64,000 nucleotides of DNA from Nissolia schottii (taxonomy: Eukaryota > Streptophyta > Magnoliopsida > Fabales > Fabaceae): NCBI GenBank assembly GCA_003254905.1, contig QANU01032475.1:1-64000 (forward strand), read 5' to 3'. The notes beneath the pieces are model-generated. The model worked only from the letters and a program-made list of their open reading frames with translations. It ran no database searches and was not told where the DNA came from. Below are positions 1 through 10,505 of the stretch, piece after piece. The position numbers and the translations under genes are program-made. Position 1 is the first letter of the stretch. Each line of letters begins with the position of its first letter.

Positions 1-1430
1 ACACTAATTGTTATTTAGTGACTTCACTTGTTTAAGAGAGATGAATTGAGTACCCAAAAAACTCGGTTTAAATTTTTTTGCAAAGGCTTCACACACACTT
101 TTTCACAAAGAGATATGTAGTAACAACGTTTTTAGCTTATGTGTGTGTGCAAATTCGTGCATATGAGCTCCCATCATATAGCCAAGAAGGTTGACCCTCA
201 AAGAGGGAAGGATATCAGAAAAATCAATTAGAATTTATAATTTTTTATTACAATTTGTCAAGATGAATCAATTCACGTATATCAGTAAATCGATTCAATT
301 CAATTTGAATATAATAATCTCGTGTTGTCAAGAATCGATTCAAGACTTTTGATGAATCGATTCTTCAAAAAGAGAATTTTCAAAATATTTTAAATTTTAT
401 CCATGTGAGTTGATTCCTACTCGTTGGTGAATCAGTTCATCGAGCTTTCAAAAAAAGGTTTTTAGAAACATTTTAAAACACACACATATATATATAACCT
501 TTCCAAAATGATTTTTAAAAATCTTTTCTTTAAAAACCATTTTATGAAAACCATGCCATGCTAATGCTCATAAGATCACTTTAAGGAACTTTTCTTTCGA
601 AAAGTTTTTAACGAAGATAACTAGTGACATATTACAACTAAGAGGATCAAAATGAAATAATCTTAAAATGCATCATCTTGATCTCCAAAGTCTTTTTGTG
701 TTGTCCTTTGCCTTTTTGTTATCATAAAAACATAGAGTCATGCTTGAGTCCATGAGTTTAAATCTTCCCCTTTTTTGATGATGACAAACACATAAAGAGA
801 TAGATGAAGTATATAAAAACAAATTGTGAGTGACTTCTATCTCCTTGCAACACATTTTGTTACTCCTACTCCCCCTAAATATATGCAAATAATATTTAAT
901 GAGAATAAAGAAAAAAAATAAAGTGGTATGAGACAAACCCAAGTGATCATATTATTATTTTTTTGAAAAATATGATTTTACTGATGATTGCATGAAGGTT
1001 TTGTAACAATTATACCTCGATTTTTGATATAAAATTTTATTCACTTGCTCTTGAAAAATATGATCTTTAAAATATTTCGCAATCTCAATCATGTGTGATT
1101 TGAGAAATATGCCAACCCTCAGTTTTTTTTTTTTCCTCTCTTTATTTAGGATTTTTTTATTAAATAAAAAGTTTAAATTTATCAGATCTTGAACATAGTA
1201 ATCCATATTTGTCATTTTTTTAATGACCTATCTTATCTGTTGTTGTTCTCTTTGTAGTTGTGTTGATCCTCCTTTTGTAGTGTCTTACAGACGGTAAAAG
1301 TGTTTGGATCTATGGTGGAAAGAAATGTAATATATTCTTTAAACTACACTTTTTATATTGGTCTATGATGTAAAATATATTTTGATATCAATAGTATCGG
1401 GATAAGATGCAAAGCTACAAACAATATTAA
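1..1430. other. Gene-free AT-rich spacer with GAATCGATTC palindromes
   Basis: No supported gene. Between 286 and 440 the palindrome GAATCGATTC or close variants recur several times (about 332 and 354, with weaker copies near 290 and 429). Short TA tracts and poly-A/T runs follow. The clustered palindromes look like part of a decayed repeat, but I cannot name the family. Short open frames here are AT-rich chance frames. Confidence 0.5.
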
Positions 1431-1810
1431 TTAGTTCAAAATACAGTCAGTGAATTTTGACAAGTATGTTGTTTTCTTCAGTAAAAACATTCCTCAACAG
1501 GTTCGAGAGCAAACAACAAACCTTTTATAGGTCACTCGTGTGGGAACTCAGGATAAATACCTTGGCCCCCTTGTAGTGATACACCAATCCAAGCGAGCAA
1601 CATTCAATTTAATAAAGGATAAGGTGGCAAAGAATCTAAGCCATTGGAAGCGATCATACCTATCAAGCAACGGAAGAGAAGTCCTGATCAGAGCAATAGG
1701 GACAGTAATTCCCATCTATTCTTCAAGCTTTCAGAGACGCTGCTAGATGAATTGCATATAACAATGATAAGTTTTTGGTGTGGTTGGGGTGGGGGCGGGG
1801 GCAGAGACTA
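1430..1810 (+). pseudogene. L1-type LINE reverse-transcriptase remnant
   Basis: Translating the plus strand gives the block that follows the catalytic core of plant L1 LINE reverse transcriptases. A FSKNIPQQVR-like stretch (about 1475-1510) is followed, after a stop, by GTQDKYLGPLVV and then NLSHWKRSYLSSNGREVLIRA (1540-1746), matching the family pattern of YLGLP, W-K, LS-GREVLIK. After the stop near 1746 a degraded LLDELH...FWCGW block continues to about 1810. The frame is broken, and the catalytic YADD region and the 3' tail are absent, so this is a small dead fragment. Confidence 0.75.
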
Positions 1811-2149
1811 AATGAAAGAAGAGTCTATTTATTTTAAGGTATTGCTTAAAGATACTAGCCACTAGTTAAAGAATTAAAATTTTAAAAATCAAACAAGGTT
1901 TTAATGTCGTCCTCCATGCCAACCAGGGGTCAGTCACCGGACTCGTGCCGATCGATACCTTAGTTGTGAAAAAAAAGAAGTTTTAATATAAATAGTAAGA
2001 TTTCTAAATTTTAAATGCATTAAATACATTAAAAAGGTACAAAACTTTTCACTTTTGATCCAAAAGAATAACTCCTTTTGAGTGAAGCAACTACATGATC
2101 CAAATAAAGTCTGATACAGTTTGCATCGCCATTATCTTTAAACATGTCC
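1811..2149. other. Spacer downstream of the bL28 gene
   Basis: AT-rich and without coding potential. It should contain the 3' untranslated region of the bL28 gene on the minus strand, but I saw no clear polyadenylation signal that could be singled out. Confidence 0.4.
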
Positions 2150-5089
2150 TTAATTAGAAACAAAACTTCCAACTTTGAGCTTGTCCGCAGCTAACACATA
2201 CGAGACAGGAACCACCTGTTTCCGAGCGCCAGTTTGATCGTCTCCCTCCTCGACAGATTGGCCATCTTTGCTTCCTACCTCAACCAGCTGCTGCCTGCTT
2301 ATCCCAACAAACATTTTTCTTCTGATTTCCTTCCTAGCTTCCCTTTCAGATAGTTTCAAATCTTTAAAGCCCTGTTCGAACTCGGCCTCATCCTCTGGCG
2401 AAAAGAACACAACCTCCTTCTGGCCAAGCTCTTCGTAGAGCTTCTCAATCTTCGCCTTCCAGAAGAGGCCCATCTCTGTGTCCATCTTCTGATAGGGAGT
2501 TTTCAGCAAGTACTCGTCAATCCCGCCTGCCTTGTCAATGCAGCGAAGGGCGTGGGTGGTGACTTTGACACAAATGTGACGATCCAGGATGTAACTGAAG
2601 AGCCGCTTCTCCTGGACGTTAGGTTTCCAAGTTCGCCTTGTCCTATCAAACAACATTCAACAAAGAACAAGTCATCATCAATATTGCAACTTTCTTTCTT
2701 CCTAACACAATTGAGCAACCAAAAGATAATAATATATATATCCAAGTTCTGGACTGACTTGGGATCAGAGTAAACCAGCACAGTGATTCATACCCATGTT
2801 ATCATGCAATTACTGTGAAAGACAAGACCTTGCAAGGTATGGTGCAATGCTACATGCGCAAATTTTGAGATCCATTTCCAGTTTAACAAATATAGAGAAC
2901 TGTTAACAATACTTGCACAGTTGTACTTCATAATACTAGTATTAGCCATCCAAGACAAGGAGACTAATGCATGTACTGGCTCCAAGCGAGATCCATCAAG
3001 AAACCAAAGCTTTGGCAATCATCAAATGAATTGAAAAGACCAATTTTATCTATTTATTTATTTATTTTGATAACTGAAAAGACCAATTCTATAACAATGG
3101 TAATAGATACAAACCATAAGAAAAAGGAGTCAAAAGGGAAGGTTTACAACTCAGGAATACAACCATTGTCACTGAATCCATTGAAGAAAAAATTAAGCTT
3201 GTTTAGAGAGTCCAAAAACTGAATTATTGCAATGGTTGCAACCTGCCTCCATCAAGATAGGAATTTACATGATTCAACATTCATCGGATTCCAATGGCTC
3301 AATAAGTGAAGAGACAAGTAGCAAGACAATCATATCTCTTTCTTTACAAATCCTAAGTACAGGAATGAACCATGACATTATTTGCCTAGTGGATTCAAAG
3401 ATGTCTAGCCACTTGCCTCTATTTCAAATTTGAAACATAAATCCTTAAACTTGTATAATTGACAATTGAGAATCTAAAGATAAACTTATAACAGAAAAAT
3501 CTAGCTCTTAATGAAATTTACATAAAATTTGACCACGTGAATATGAAATATCAATTGTCATTCTGAATATTTTTGGTACTTGCATTCTGAAACAAATCAC
3601 TATTAACATACATGACTCAAATATAAGCCACTACAAGAACAGTTCTAGGGTACAGAACAAATCAAACATGGCTGATTTATATATCTGGACAAAAGTTAAT
3701 GTTGTCTGCCAATCACATCAATTAAAGATCAACATTGATCTCTCCTACATTCTAATATAATTGGAAATCATGTCGCATAGGAACTTCTACAGCTTATAAC
3801 AGAGTATATATTTATGTGTGTGTATGTGTGCCTGTACACATACACATATATTTAATCTATTCAACATAATTCAGAATAGCAATACAGAAATAAAAACAAC
3901 TAATATACATTAGAACTAAAGTAAATGCATCATAGTCATCAACTTAGGAGATCCATATGCTGTCTATAAGAGATGCTAATAGAATCTGAATGAAACAACG
4001 AAGGGGTATTGTAATAGAGGCAGAAAGAACAAAGAAATGAGAAAAAGGGGAGCTTTTGGGTATTGACTCTTCCAGTGACAGCTTCGACCCATTGTGTTAG
4101 GAGATTCAAGTCAGGCAAGACTTCCATGCAAAAGGAAAGAGAATGACAAAAACAAAACAAGAAAACAAAATGCAAAAGGAAAGAGAATGACAAAAACAAA
4201 ACAGGAAAACAAAGGAAGAGCCGAAGATGTGAGATCTGGAACCCATAGTCATAGGCTCTTACAATTGACAAGATGATCATCATCATAGATTCATATAAGC
4301 TAACCACATGATCAGTCCAAAGGGATTAATCATAATTCATAACCAGTTACAGAAATGCATAATTAACAATTTGTACGTTGCCTAAGCTGGTTACATCTGG
4401 AACTTTTTTTTTTTTGGAGTTTCTCTAGTGCAACTTTGGTTTGTCCACAGAGCTTTGACCAATTTTTTCTCTTCAAGTGCAGAGGATTTGTCAGGGAAGC
4501 TCTTCTTAAAAGTTCTAAACTATTGTTTAAGAAGCATCTCCCAAAATTATAATTATTGAAACTTCTCCTATCCCAAACCCTAAACATCAACCTAGAACAA
4601 CTCTGAAGATTAAAAAATTGACTTAATCTTCCACCTATGCCACCCCCTCCCCACAACATCTCTTATTAACAAGACGATACAGTCGAATCCATCATTTCAA
4701 TAATCAATTAAATACCAATTAATTTAAAACTTAGCCATCGAGCTGAAATTATAGGAGATTACAGCATGAACCAATCCTTCTTAACAGTAAACCTGGATCG
4801 ACCACTACAATCTGAAGCATGATACATTTTCAAACATGGATCAAAAAAGAATCTGCAAAATACGAAATATAAAAATGTATAAAGCTACGAACTTGTTACC
4901 ACCGTCTTCACTGACACTGTTTCCGAACTGAATGTGTCGCCCTGCGTAGAGGCCGCGTTTGGCGCGTCCCATGACAACCTTGCTTCGCGGCAAGCACTTC
5001 TCCACGGATTTCTTCACTCCAGGGGGAAAATTTTCCTCTCCAACTTTCTTCAGAACTTTCTTCATTATCTCCTTCCCTCTGAACGCCAT
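2150..5089 (-). CDS. Ribosomal protein bL28, mitochondrial type
   Basis: Structural protein of the large subunit of an organellar ribosome, by family most likely mitochondrial. Two coding exons: 4893-5089 and 2150-2642, joined across a 2250-bp intron (donor AA|GTTCGT, acceptor GATAG|GACA). The sum is 690 nt, 229 residues plus stop. The N-terminal half holds the L28 signature (MGRAKRGLYAGRHIQFGN, then GGNK|TRRTWKPNVQEKRLFSYI). After this come KVTTHALRCIDKAGGIDEYLL and a charged C-terminal extension that bacterial L28 (about 78 residues) lacks. The start was chosen because MAFRGKEIMKKVLKK opens the conserved frame; the frame is also open further upstream but that part is proline-rich and not conserved. 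Plant homologues share this two-part layout. The exact organelle is inferred from the family, not from a visible targeting peptide. Confidence 0.9.
4126..4213. repeat. Two 44-bp direct repeats in the bL28 intron
   Basis: Two nearly identical purine/A-rich units starting ATGCAAAAGGAAAGAGAATG lie at 4126-4169 and 4170-4213. They differ by only a few bases, so the duplication is recent. They lie inside the bL28 intron. Confidence 0.8.
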
Positions 5090-5333
5090 TTCTCCTTGTC
5101 GATTCTCGTGAAAGAGGGAGAGAGACGTTGTAGAGCGACAGAGGCACCGCCGCGTTGTGGCGGAGGGCGGAGGTGGACGATTGGCGGTTGGTTTTCGACG
5201 GCGGACCAGGGAAGTGACGGCAGGCAGAAATGGAGGAGAAGAGAGACAAAGCCAAAATTTGTTGCTGGTGTGTGAGGGAATGAGAGAAGGGGCACAACGG
5301 GAATTTCGCTTCCAAGGGGTACTTTTTAATGCT

Positions 5334-5437
5334 ATGGGCCAAGCCCAAATTAGGAGGGGAGGTGAGGGCTGTTGCCTAGTAAAGGAAATAACCTCAAGAT
5401 AATGGGCCAAACCCAAATGGGTGAAGGATTGGGCCAG
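5334..5437 (-). promoter_or_regulatory. Site II (TGGGCC/T) cluster in the bL28 promoter
   Basis: Within 350 bp upstream of the bL28 start codon there are repeated GGGCC/GCCCA motifs: ATGGGCCAAGCCCAAAT at about 5334, ATGGGCCAAACCCAAAT at about 5402, and ATTGGGCCAG near 5428. TGGGCY site II elements in clusters are well known in plant promoters of ribosomal and mitochondrial protein genes, where TCP factors bind. Placement fits that class. Function here is inferred. Confidence 0.6.
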
Positions 5438-5439
5438 CA

Positions 5440-6012
5440 GGGGTTTAGATCTTTTACAAATTATTAATGTTAATGTATGAAATAGTATTTGGTAGTTCCA
5501 TATGCTTCATAGGAGATTTACTCATATGTAAGGAAGTACCAACATTTTGTGCGACCAACCCATATTTGATACACAAAGACACTCGTCCAACACATGTGTT
5601 GCATATGTTTGTAAGTGTCCAAGTAAAAATTTTATGATTAGCTATGTCTAAGCATGTTTGAGTTACTTCCGAAAGTTTTTTGAGTTGTGTTTGAGTAAAA
5701 TATATTTCAAATACAAATAATTTATAATAATATAAACTTTTTGAAAATTAGGAAGTATTGACACATGAAAATATTTTGAATGTCCCATATATTTTGAAAG
5801 GAGTTTGGAAAGTATTAAAACTTAGTAGTTTGATATCAATGAAAATATATATTAGGATATTATTATAAATATTTAATTTTATATTTATTTATGTCGTGTC
5901 CATGTTCTATAAAATTTTGAAATTAGTTATCGTGTATTGTGTTGTATCTCGTGTCCGTATCAGTGTCAGTACTTCTTAGGTCAAATGTAATTAGAAATGG
6001 GGTAACGTTCAT
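5440..6012. other. Spacer, nothing recognised
   Basis: AT-rich sequence upstream of the bL28 promoter cluster. It contains a stretch of repeat-like text (about 5560-5960) but no ends, coding potential or RNA gene that I could support. Confidence 0.4.
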
Positions 6013-6478
6013 TTTAATCCCTGCAAAGTGTAAGCTTGAGCCACTTTGTTCCTTGAAATTCAAATTTTGACTTTTTAATACCTATAATTATAAGTTAGGC
6101 GTTAAATTAGTCCCTCGGTTCATTATTATTGCCACATTTTCGTTAATTAATCACATTAAAATGAACAGTAACAACAATTGAGACTTCAAATGAGTTGTAG
6201 CTGTACTTGATTGAAATTGCAAATGAGGTCGCTAGAGCAGTTATGGTGGTAAATGAAATTGCAATAGCAACTAAAATTTGTAGCTTCAAGTGTCGTCACA
6301 ACCATATTTTTAGCCTTTAATGCAAAAAAATTAGTAAAAGCATTGACAAATACAATAATGATAATGACTTGAGGGACTAATTTGACTTACAACTTACAAT
6401 GATAATGATTAAAAAGTCAAATTTTAAATTTTAAGGATCAAAGTGACTTAGTCTTATACTTTCAGAAACCAAAAGTCT
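6013..6478. mobile_element. MITE with ~110-bp terminal inverted repeats
   Basis: The left arm (about 6018-6130) and the right arm (about 6360-6475) are inverted, imperfect copies. The left arm has CACTTTG, CAAATTTTGACTTTTTAAT and TTAGTCCCTC in order, and the right arm has the same words reverse-complemented in reverse order. There is no coding sequence inside. Ends are approximate and no target duplication was resolved. Confidence 0.65.
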
Positions 6479-6860
6479 CATGGACCGCACTCTGGTTGCC
6501 ATATCCGCATCATCACGCCACAAGTTTCTAAACAACCATGAACTCCCTTTCAACACTATTTCCATCACATCCTCCTCTTCAAAGAAGACTTGGACAAGTT
6601 TCTCTTCAATTTCCTCTACTCGAAAACCTTCAAAGAACACCACATATTCGACATCGTCATCTTGAAGTTCATGAGTAGAGAAGAAAAAAAACAACCAAGA
6701 GTTGACAAGCCTTAGCAAGAAACATGTCCACGCAAAGAAACAAATGAGAAAGGCTTCTACGCATGTCCAAAACCCTAGCAAAGCTGACGACATGAGGAAT
6801 AGATGTCAATTGTACCAACATAATATGGAGATAGTAATGCATGATTCGGCATTAAAAGAA

Positions 6861-7086
6861 CAAAAATACTACATGTACACCCAATTTCATACACTTATAC
6901 ATACACCATTAATAATGCACAAACTTTATTCTCATAAGTGCACAAACATTACAAACTTGTAAATGATACTCTCAACTATACTTAATTAAGTGCACAAACA
7001 TTACGTGAATTAAACACAAACTTTATGTATATAAGTACGAGGTGTATGTATGGTGTATGGTTTTTGGTGTACGTGTAGCAGAACTC
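6861..7086. mobile_element. 226-bp Mutator-like MITE with 9-bp target duplication
   Basis: The left end (CTACATGTACACC, then CATACACTTATACATACACC) and the right end (GGTGTATGTATGGTGTATGG, then GGTGTACGTGTAG) form imperfect inverted repeats of about 50 bp. A perfect 9-bp duplication TTAAAAGAA flanks the element at 6852-6860 and 7087-7095. The interior has GCACAAAC words. The 9-bp duplication is typical of Mutator-like elements. Confidence 0.75.
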
Positions 7087-7099
7087 TTAAAAGAATGCC

Positions 7100-7629
7100 T
7101 GATCAAGAAGCTAACCTTTTTTTGGAATGATTCCAATGCAAACTACTAAATTTAGATAACATTAGTTTTTTTTTTTTACCATGTTTATATTAAATAAACA
7201 CTCTCTATCACATATATACATTAATAATAACTCGAACCACTCTCATTATTTCTATATTAAATAAGGATAATTATATAAAGTACTATTAATTATTCTTACT
7301 TTTAGAATTTTCAATCATTTTTTTAATACTCGTGCACAACTTAAAATGGAGAAGTAAAGAAAAACAACTGTATCAAACATGCCACAAATGGATTCCCACT
7401 AATTTAAGTGTTAGCATGACCCTCTTTTAACTCCAAAATTCCAACAAATATTTATTCTTCATTTTTTTTCATTATTGATTTTTATTTAGTTTTTGGTTTT
7501 CACAAGTATCCTATGGAGGAAATTTTGTTCAAGGATTATTGGACATTTGAATGGAGAATGGAGGTGACTCTCCCAACTATGCTTCCAAACGTGGCTCAAC
7601 ATATTGTACTGAATAGGACTAACCTCTTA
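7100..7629. other. Spacer, nothing recognised
   Basis: Very AT-rich, with poly-T runs. I see no gene, RNA or complete repeat. Confidence 0.4.
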
Positions 7630-7809
7630 TGGAAATGAATCATTCCATGTCAAAATTGATCATATTTGATCATGTGAGGACACAAATGTTTTGTTTTGAA
7701 TAAGTGAAACTTTTTTACATTTGATAAGACCTAATTTAAACTTTTGTGTCTTTATTTTTCATCACATGATCAAATATGACGAATTTTGACATTGGAGGAT
7801 TCATTTCCA
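7630..7809. mobile_element. ~180-bp MITE with long inverted repeats
   Basis: The left arm TGGAAATGAATCATTCCATG, then a block with TCATATTTGATCATGTGA, reappears inverted at the right end (CACATGATCAAATATGA, then GGATTCATTTCCA). The flanks ACCTCTTA and ACCACTTA suggest an 8-bp target duplication with one mismatch. There is no coding sequence. Confidence 0.65.
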
Positions 7810-8612
7810 ACCACTTATTGCTATATCAAACCTTACTTGTTCACTCTAATGATTTCTAATAGCTATTAGGATTATGCATCACATTGAAATGAAATGCACA
7901 CAAGAACTTTATTGAAGATAAACGACTAGCAGATAATCTAGATGCAAATCGGAAATAAACTAAAAGCAACGCACATCATAGAGGCACAATAGAGACAAGT
8001 TGACGATGATGTTGATGAAGTCTTTCATAATGAAAAATGAAAAGCAACTTAAAAGGGAGCCACAATATGATTTCAAACGAAAACTCCACGTATCTGATCT
8101 TCTTCAATTTCTCCTTCGTCGATTCTATCTTCCAGTATTTGAACTCCCACCAGTGCTTCCTGTGCCAAAAAGTCATCAAATAATTCAGTTAAAAGATACC
8201 TTTTAAATTAGAGAACTGTTATTTGCAGTGAGAATAGAAACATCAAATCAAAACACTCACGTTCAATTAAGTGTGCGATATAGTGTGTGAGTTTATGTTC
8301 GGAAAATGCTCAAAATAGTTAAATATCAAATGCCACACCAAAGAAGAGTAATTTTAGGTGTATAACTCGAATGTTGTTAATTATGTTACTAATTCATCGT
8401 CTATTGCACAAAGTTTTACATTAAATAACGAAAAATAAATGTTGCACTCTATCTCCATCTCCCCACTCATAGTCTAAATGCATTTGCCTCACTCTCTATC
8501 ATGCACAAACACGAAAACGTGAACGAAAACGAAGAAGACAGACAAAGATGAAAATAAACATGTTTATAATTCTATAGTACATGGTAAACAAGTACCAAAG
8601 AACCCTCCACCA
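7810..8612. other. Spacer downstream of the DUF4220 gene
   Basis: AT-rich. On the minus strand, 8073-8160 has exon-like text: an acceptor-like TTTTTGGCACAG followed by an acidic reading EALVGVQILEDRIDEGEIEE and a stop at 8073. I could not tie it to any gene, so it is not called. Confidence 0.35.
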
Positions 8613-10505
8613 TTAACAGGTCCCCGTCCTCCTACCTCCAGGTTGAGTTATCTGAACAATTAATTGCTCTTCTGAGGTTGGCATTATTTGAAATTGCTCC
8701 ACCAGACCAAGATGAGCCATGAGAAGCCATACGTGAGTGAGAAACTCTCCCCCTCTTCTGAGTTGTTGGGCATGCTCCTCCGGCCTGCATCGTGTGGCAG
8801 CATAGCCAAGTATCTCGGTCCACACATCCCCCAAGAACTCCCATCTCTGCTCAGTTTCCATCTCATTGATGAGCGAGCGCGCAAGCCTGCATGCATCAGA
8901 TAGAGCAGAGGTGGATCGACCTCTGGTCCCTTCATTCGGGTTGAAGTGCAGCAACTTTTCACATAATGTGGGCATACTATCTGATTCTGCTTTTGACTTT
9001 CCAAGAAATTCTAAACGTTCATCACAAGTGGCAGGAACGGTGATCACACCCCTACCAATAGGCAGCATGTGCCGTTGCTTGACTAGAAGATACAACATAT
9101 AACCGGACAGGTCCATGCTAATGTCCATCTTAGATTTAGCCGTACTAACATCGGCATCATGAGTAGCATGCCAACACAAATGTGTGGCAATGTGCCATGT
9201 GAGAATGCTTTGGTGAAACTCAATCTGTTTGGCCCATTCCATGGACTCAGTCTGTTTGGGCCATTCCATGGACTTGAGACCCCAAGTTTCTTTCTTCTTC
9301 AACAAGTATGTGAAGATATATTTCCTCAGGTTTTCATCCACATTCGTAGTTTCGGTTTTCATGAAGCGCAAAAAAATCACAGAATATGACTGAAATTGCA
9401 GGAAAAAGGATAATAAGTTACACTTGCTGATTGTGTTTTTCCAGCTCATATTAAACGCATCTGCAGGGCTAAAATTATCAATAATCAAACCTATATATTT
9501 ATTCCAGTTCGAAACAGTCTGCACTTGCAAGATATAGACTTCGCTGAGATGTTTATTCCAGTTCGAAAAAAGCTGCATTTCCACGATGTAGACTTCGCTG
9601 AATGCAACCCCACCAACCAGTATGTATGTAGTAACTCGATCTGGTTTCGATACCCCATGCATTGTGGTTTCCGAAGCATTGAGGAAGAAAATTGACATTG
9701 TGAAGATAATGGAACTAGTACAAAAACACAACACTCTGCCCCAAAGAGAAAACATCACGTATGCCTTGGTGTACAAAACGTCGTAGGCGTAGCCAAGTTG
9801 GACATCCACATATTTAAAAGCACTTTCAGGATTCAACTTCCGAAAATAATTTTGACCTTTCTCAAGATCATCATCACTCAAGACAAAGTCCTTAAAGAGG
9901 CTCACCAGCAATCGCTTGAAAGTTTCAAACAAGTACCGGGGATCACTTTCATCCAAGGCAGTTGTTGATTTGGATTTCTTGTCATGAAGATTGTCAAAGC
10001 TTGCATAGTATTGGGCCCAAGCTTTCTCCCCAGTTTTGATCAATCCAACAAGAAGCATGCCAATGCTTAAGTACGAGAGCGATTGATTACTTCTCCATGT
10101 CGAAAAGACAATGTAGAGTGCCCTACCTGTTTGAATTATCCATAGAAAGAAGGTCCTATGCCATAGAGCATTGTCCTCTAGTGCCTCGGCTGTAATGGTT
10201 GGAGGACCCCCAATGTGTACTAACAATATTGTACTCCAAAATGCTATGAGAGCCTGATTGTTCTCACCTTCTCCAATCTTGTTGGAGATCATACCGAGTG
10301 ATAAATTTAACACCCAATCGGAGGCCAAATAGAGTACCCAAACGGTTGACCCCACATCTCTTAACTGTTTTCTCTTCTTTCCAAGAGCAAGGAGCGTATA
10401 TTGACAAAAGCAACTGGCTAGAACAGATATTCGTAGATCCCAACTGTGCCACACTTCACCCCATGAGTCTGGAATTACTTGAGGTATCTCAAGGGATATC
10501 CACAA
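8613..10505 (-). CDS. DUF4220/DUF594 membrane protein
   Basis: A single 630-residue open frame without introns, as is usual for this plant family. The N-terminal DUF4220 part has several hydrophobic segments (roughly residues 25-45, 55-75, 85-100, 115-135 and 255-275) and the family pattern VHIGGPPTITAEALEDNALW. The C-terminal DUF594 part has CDERLEFL, then SDACRLARSLI, EMETEQRWEFLGDVWTEIL and EEHAQQLRRGGEFLTHVWLL near the end. Family function is unknown; a plasma or endomembrane location is inferred from the segments. Two short in-frame tandem duplications (54 bp at 9498-9605, 27 bp at 9224-9277) lengthen the middle. The start MWISLEIPQVIP sits just before the first conserved W-EW-like motif and fits the family. 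The frame is intact, so the gene may be active. Confidence 0.85.
   Translation of the reverse strand: MWISLEIPQVIPDSWGEVWHSWDLRISVLASCFCQYTLLALGKKRKQLRDVGSTVWVLYLASDWVLNLSLGMISNKIGEGENNQALIAFWSTILLVHIGGPPTITAEALEDNALWHRTFFLWIIQTGRALYIVFSTWRSNQSLSYLSIGMLLVGLIKTGEKAWAQYYASFDNLHDKKSKSTTALDESDPRYLFETFKRLLVSLFKDFVLSDDDLEKGQNYFRKLNPESAFKYVDVQLGYAYDVLYTKAYVMFSLWGRVLCFCTSSIIFTMSIFFLNASETTMHGVSKPDRVTTYILVGGVAFSEVYIVEMQLFSNWNKHLSEVYILQVQTVSNWNKYIGLIIDNFSPADAFNMSWKNTISKCNLLSFFLQFQSYSVIFLRFMKTETTNVDENLRKYIFTYLLKKKETWGLKSMEWPKQTESMEWAKQIEFHQSILTWHIATHLCWHATHDADVSTAKSKMDISMDLSGYMLYLLVKQRHMLPIGRGVITVPATCDERLEFLGKSKAESDSMPTLCEKLLHFNPNEGTRGRSTSALSDACRLARSLINEMETEQRWEFLGDVWTEILGYAATRCRPEEHAQQLRRGGEFLTHVWLLMAHLGLVEQFQIMPTSEEQLIVQITQPGGRRTGTC
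9224..9277 (-). repeat. 27-bp in-frame tandem duplication in the DUF4220 gene
   Basis: Two adjacent copies of a 27-bp unit starting TCTGTTTGGCCCATTCCATG encode (K)SMEWPKQTE and SMEWAKQIE. The duplication keeps the frame and adds nine residues. Confidence 0.85.
9498..9605 (-). repeat. 54-bp in-frame tandem duplication in the DUF4220 gene
   Basis: Two 54-bp units begin TTTATTCCAGTTCGAAA at 9498 and 9552. They encode SEVYIVEMQLFSNWNKHL and SEVYILQVQTVSNWNKYI. The reading frame is kept. The copies have diverged at several positions, so the event is not very recent. Confidence 0.85.

Noticed and set aside
4841-5416. Longer 191-residue reading that extends the bL28 frame upstream of the chosen start
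   Set aside because: The upstream part is promoter/leader sequence with site II motifs; conservation starts at MAFRGKE, and the end runs past the splice donor.
8073-8160. Exon-like acidic reading on the minus strand (EALVGVQILEDRIDEGEIEE) with an acceptor-like site
   Set aside because: Only ~28 residues, no partner exons found, no family recognised.
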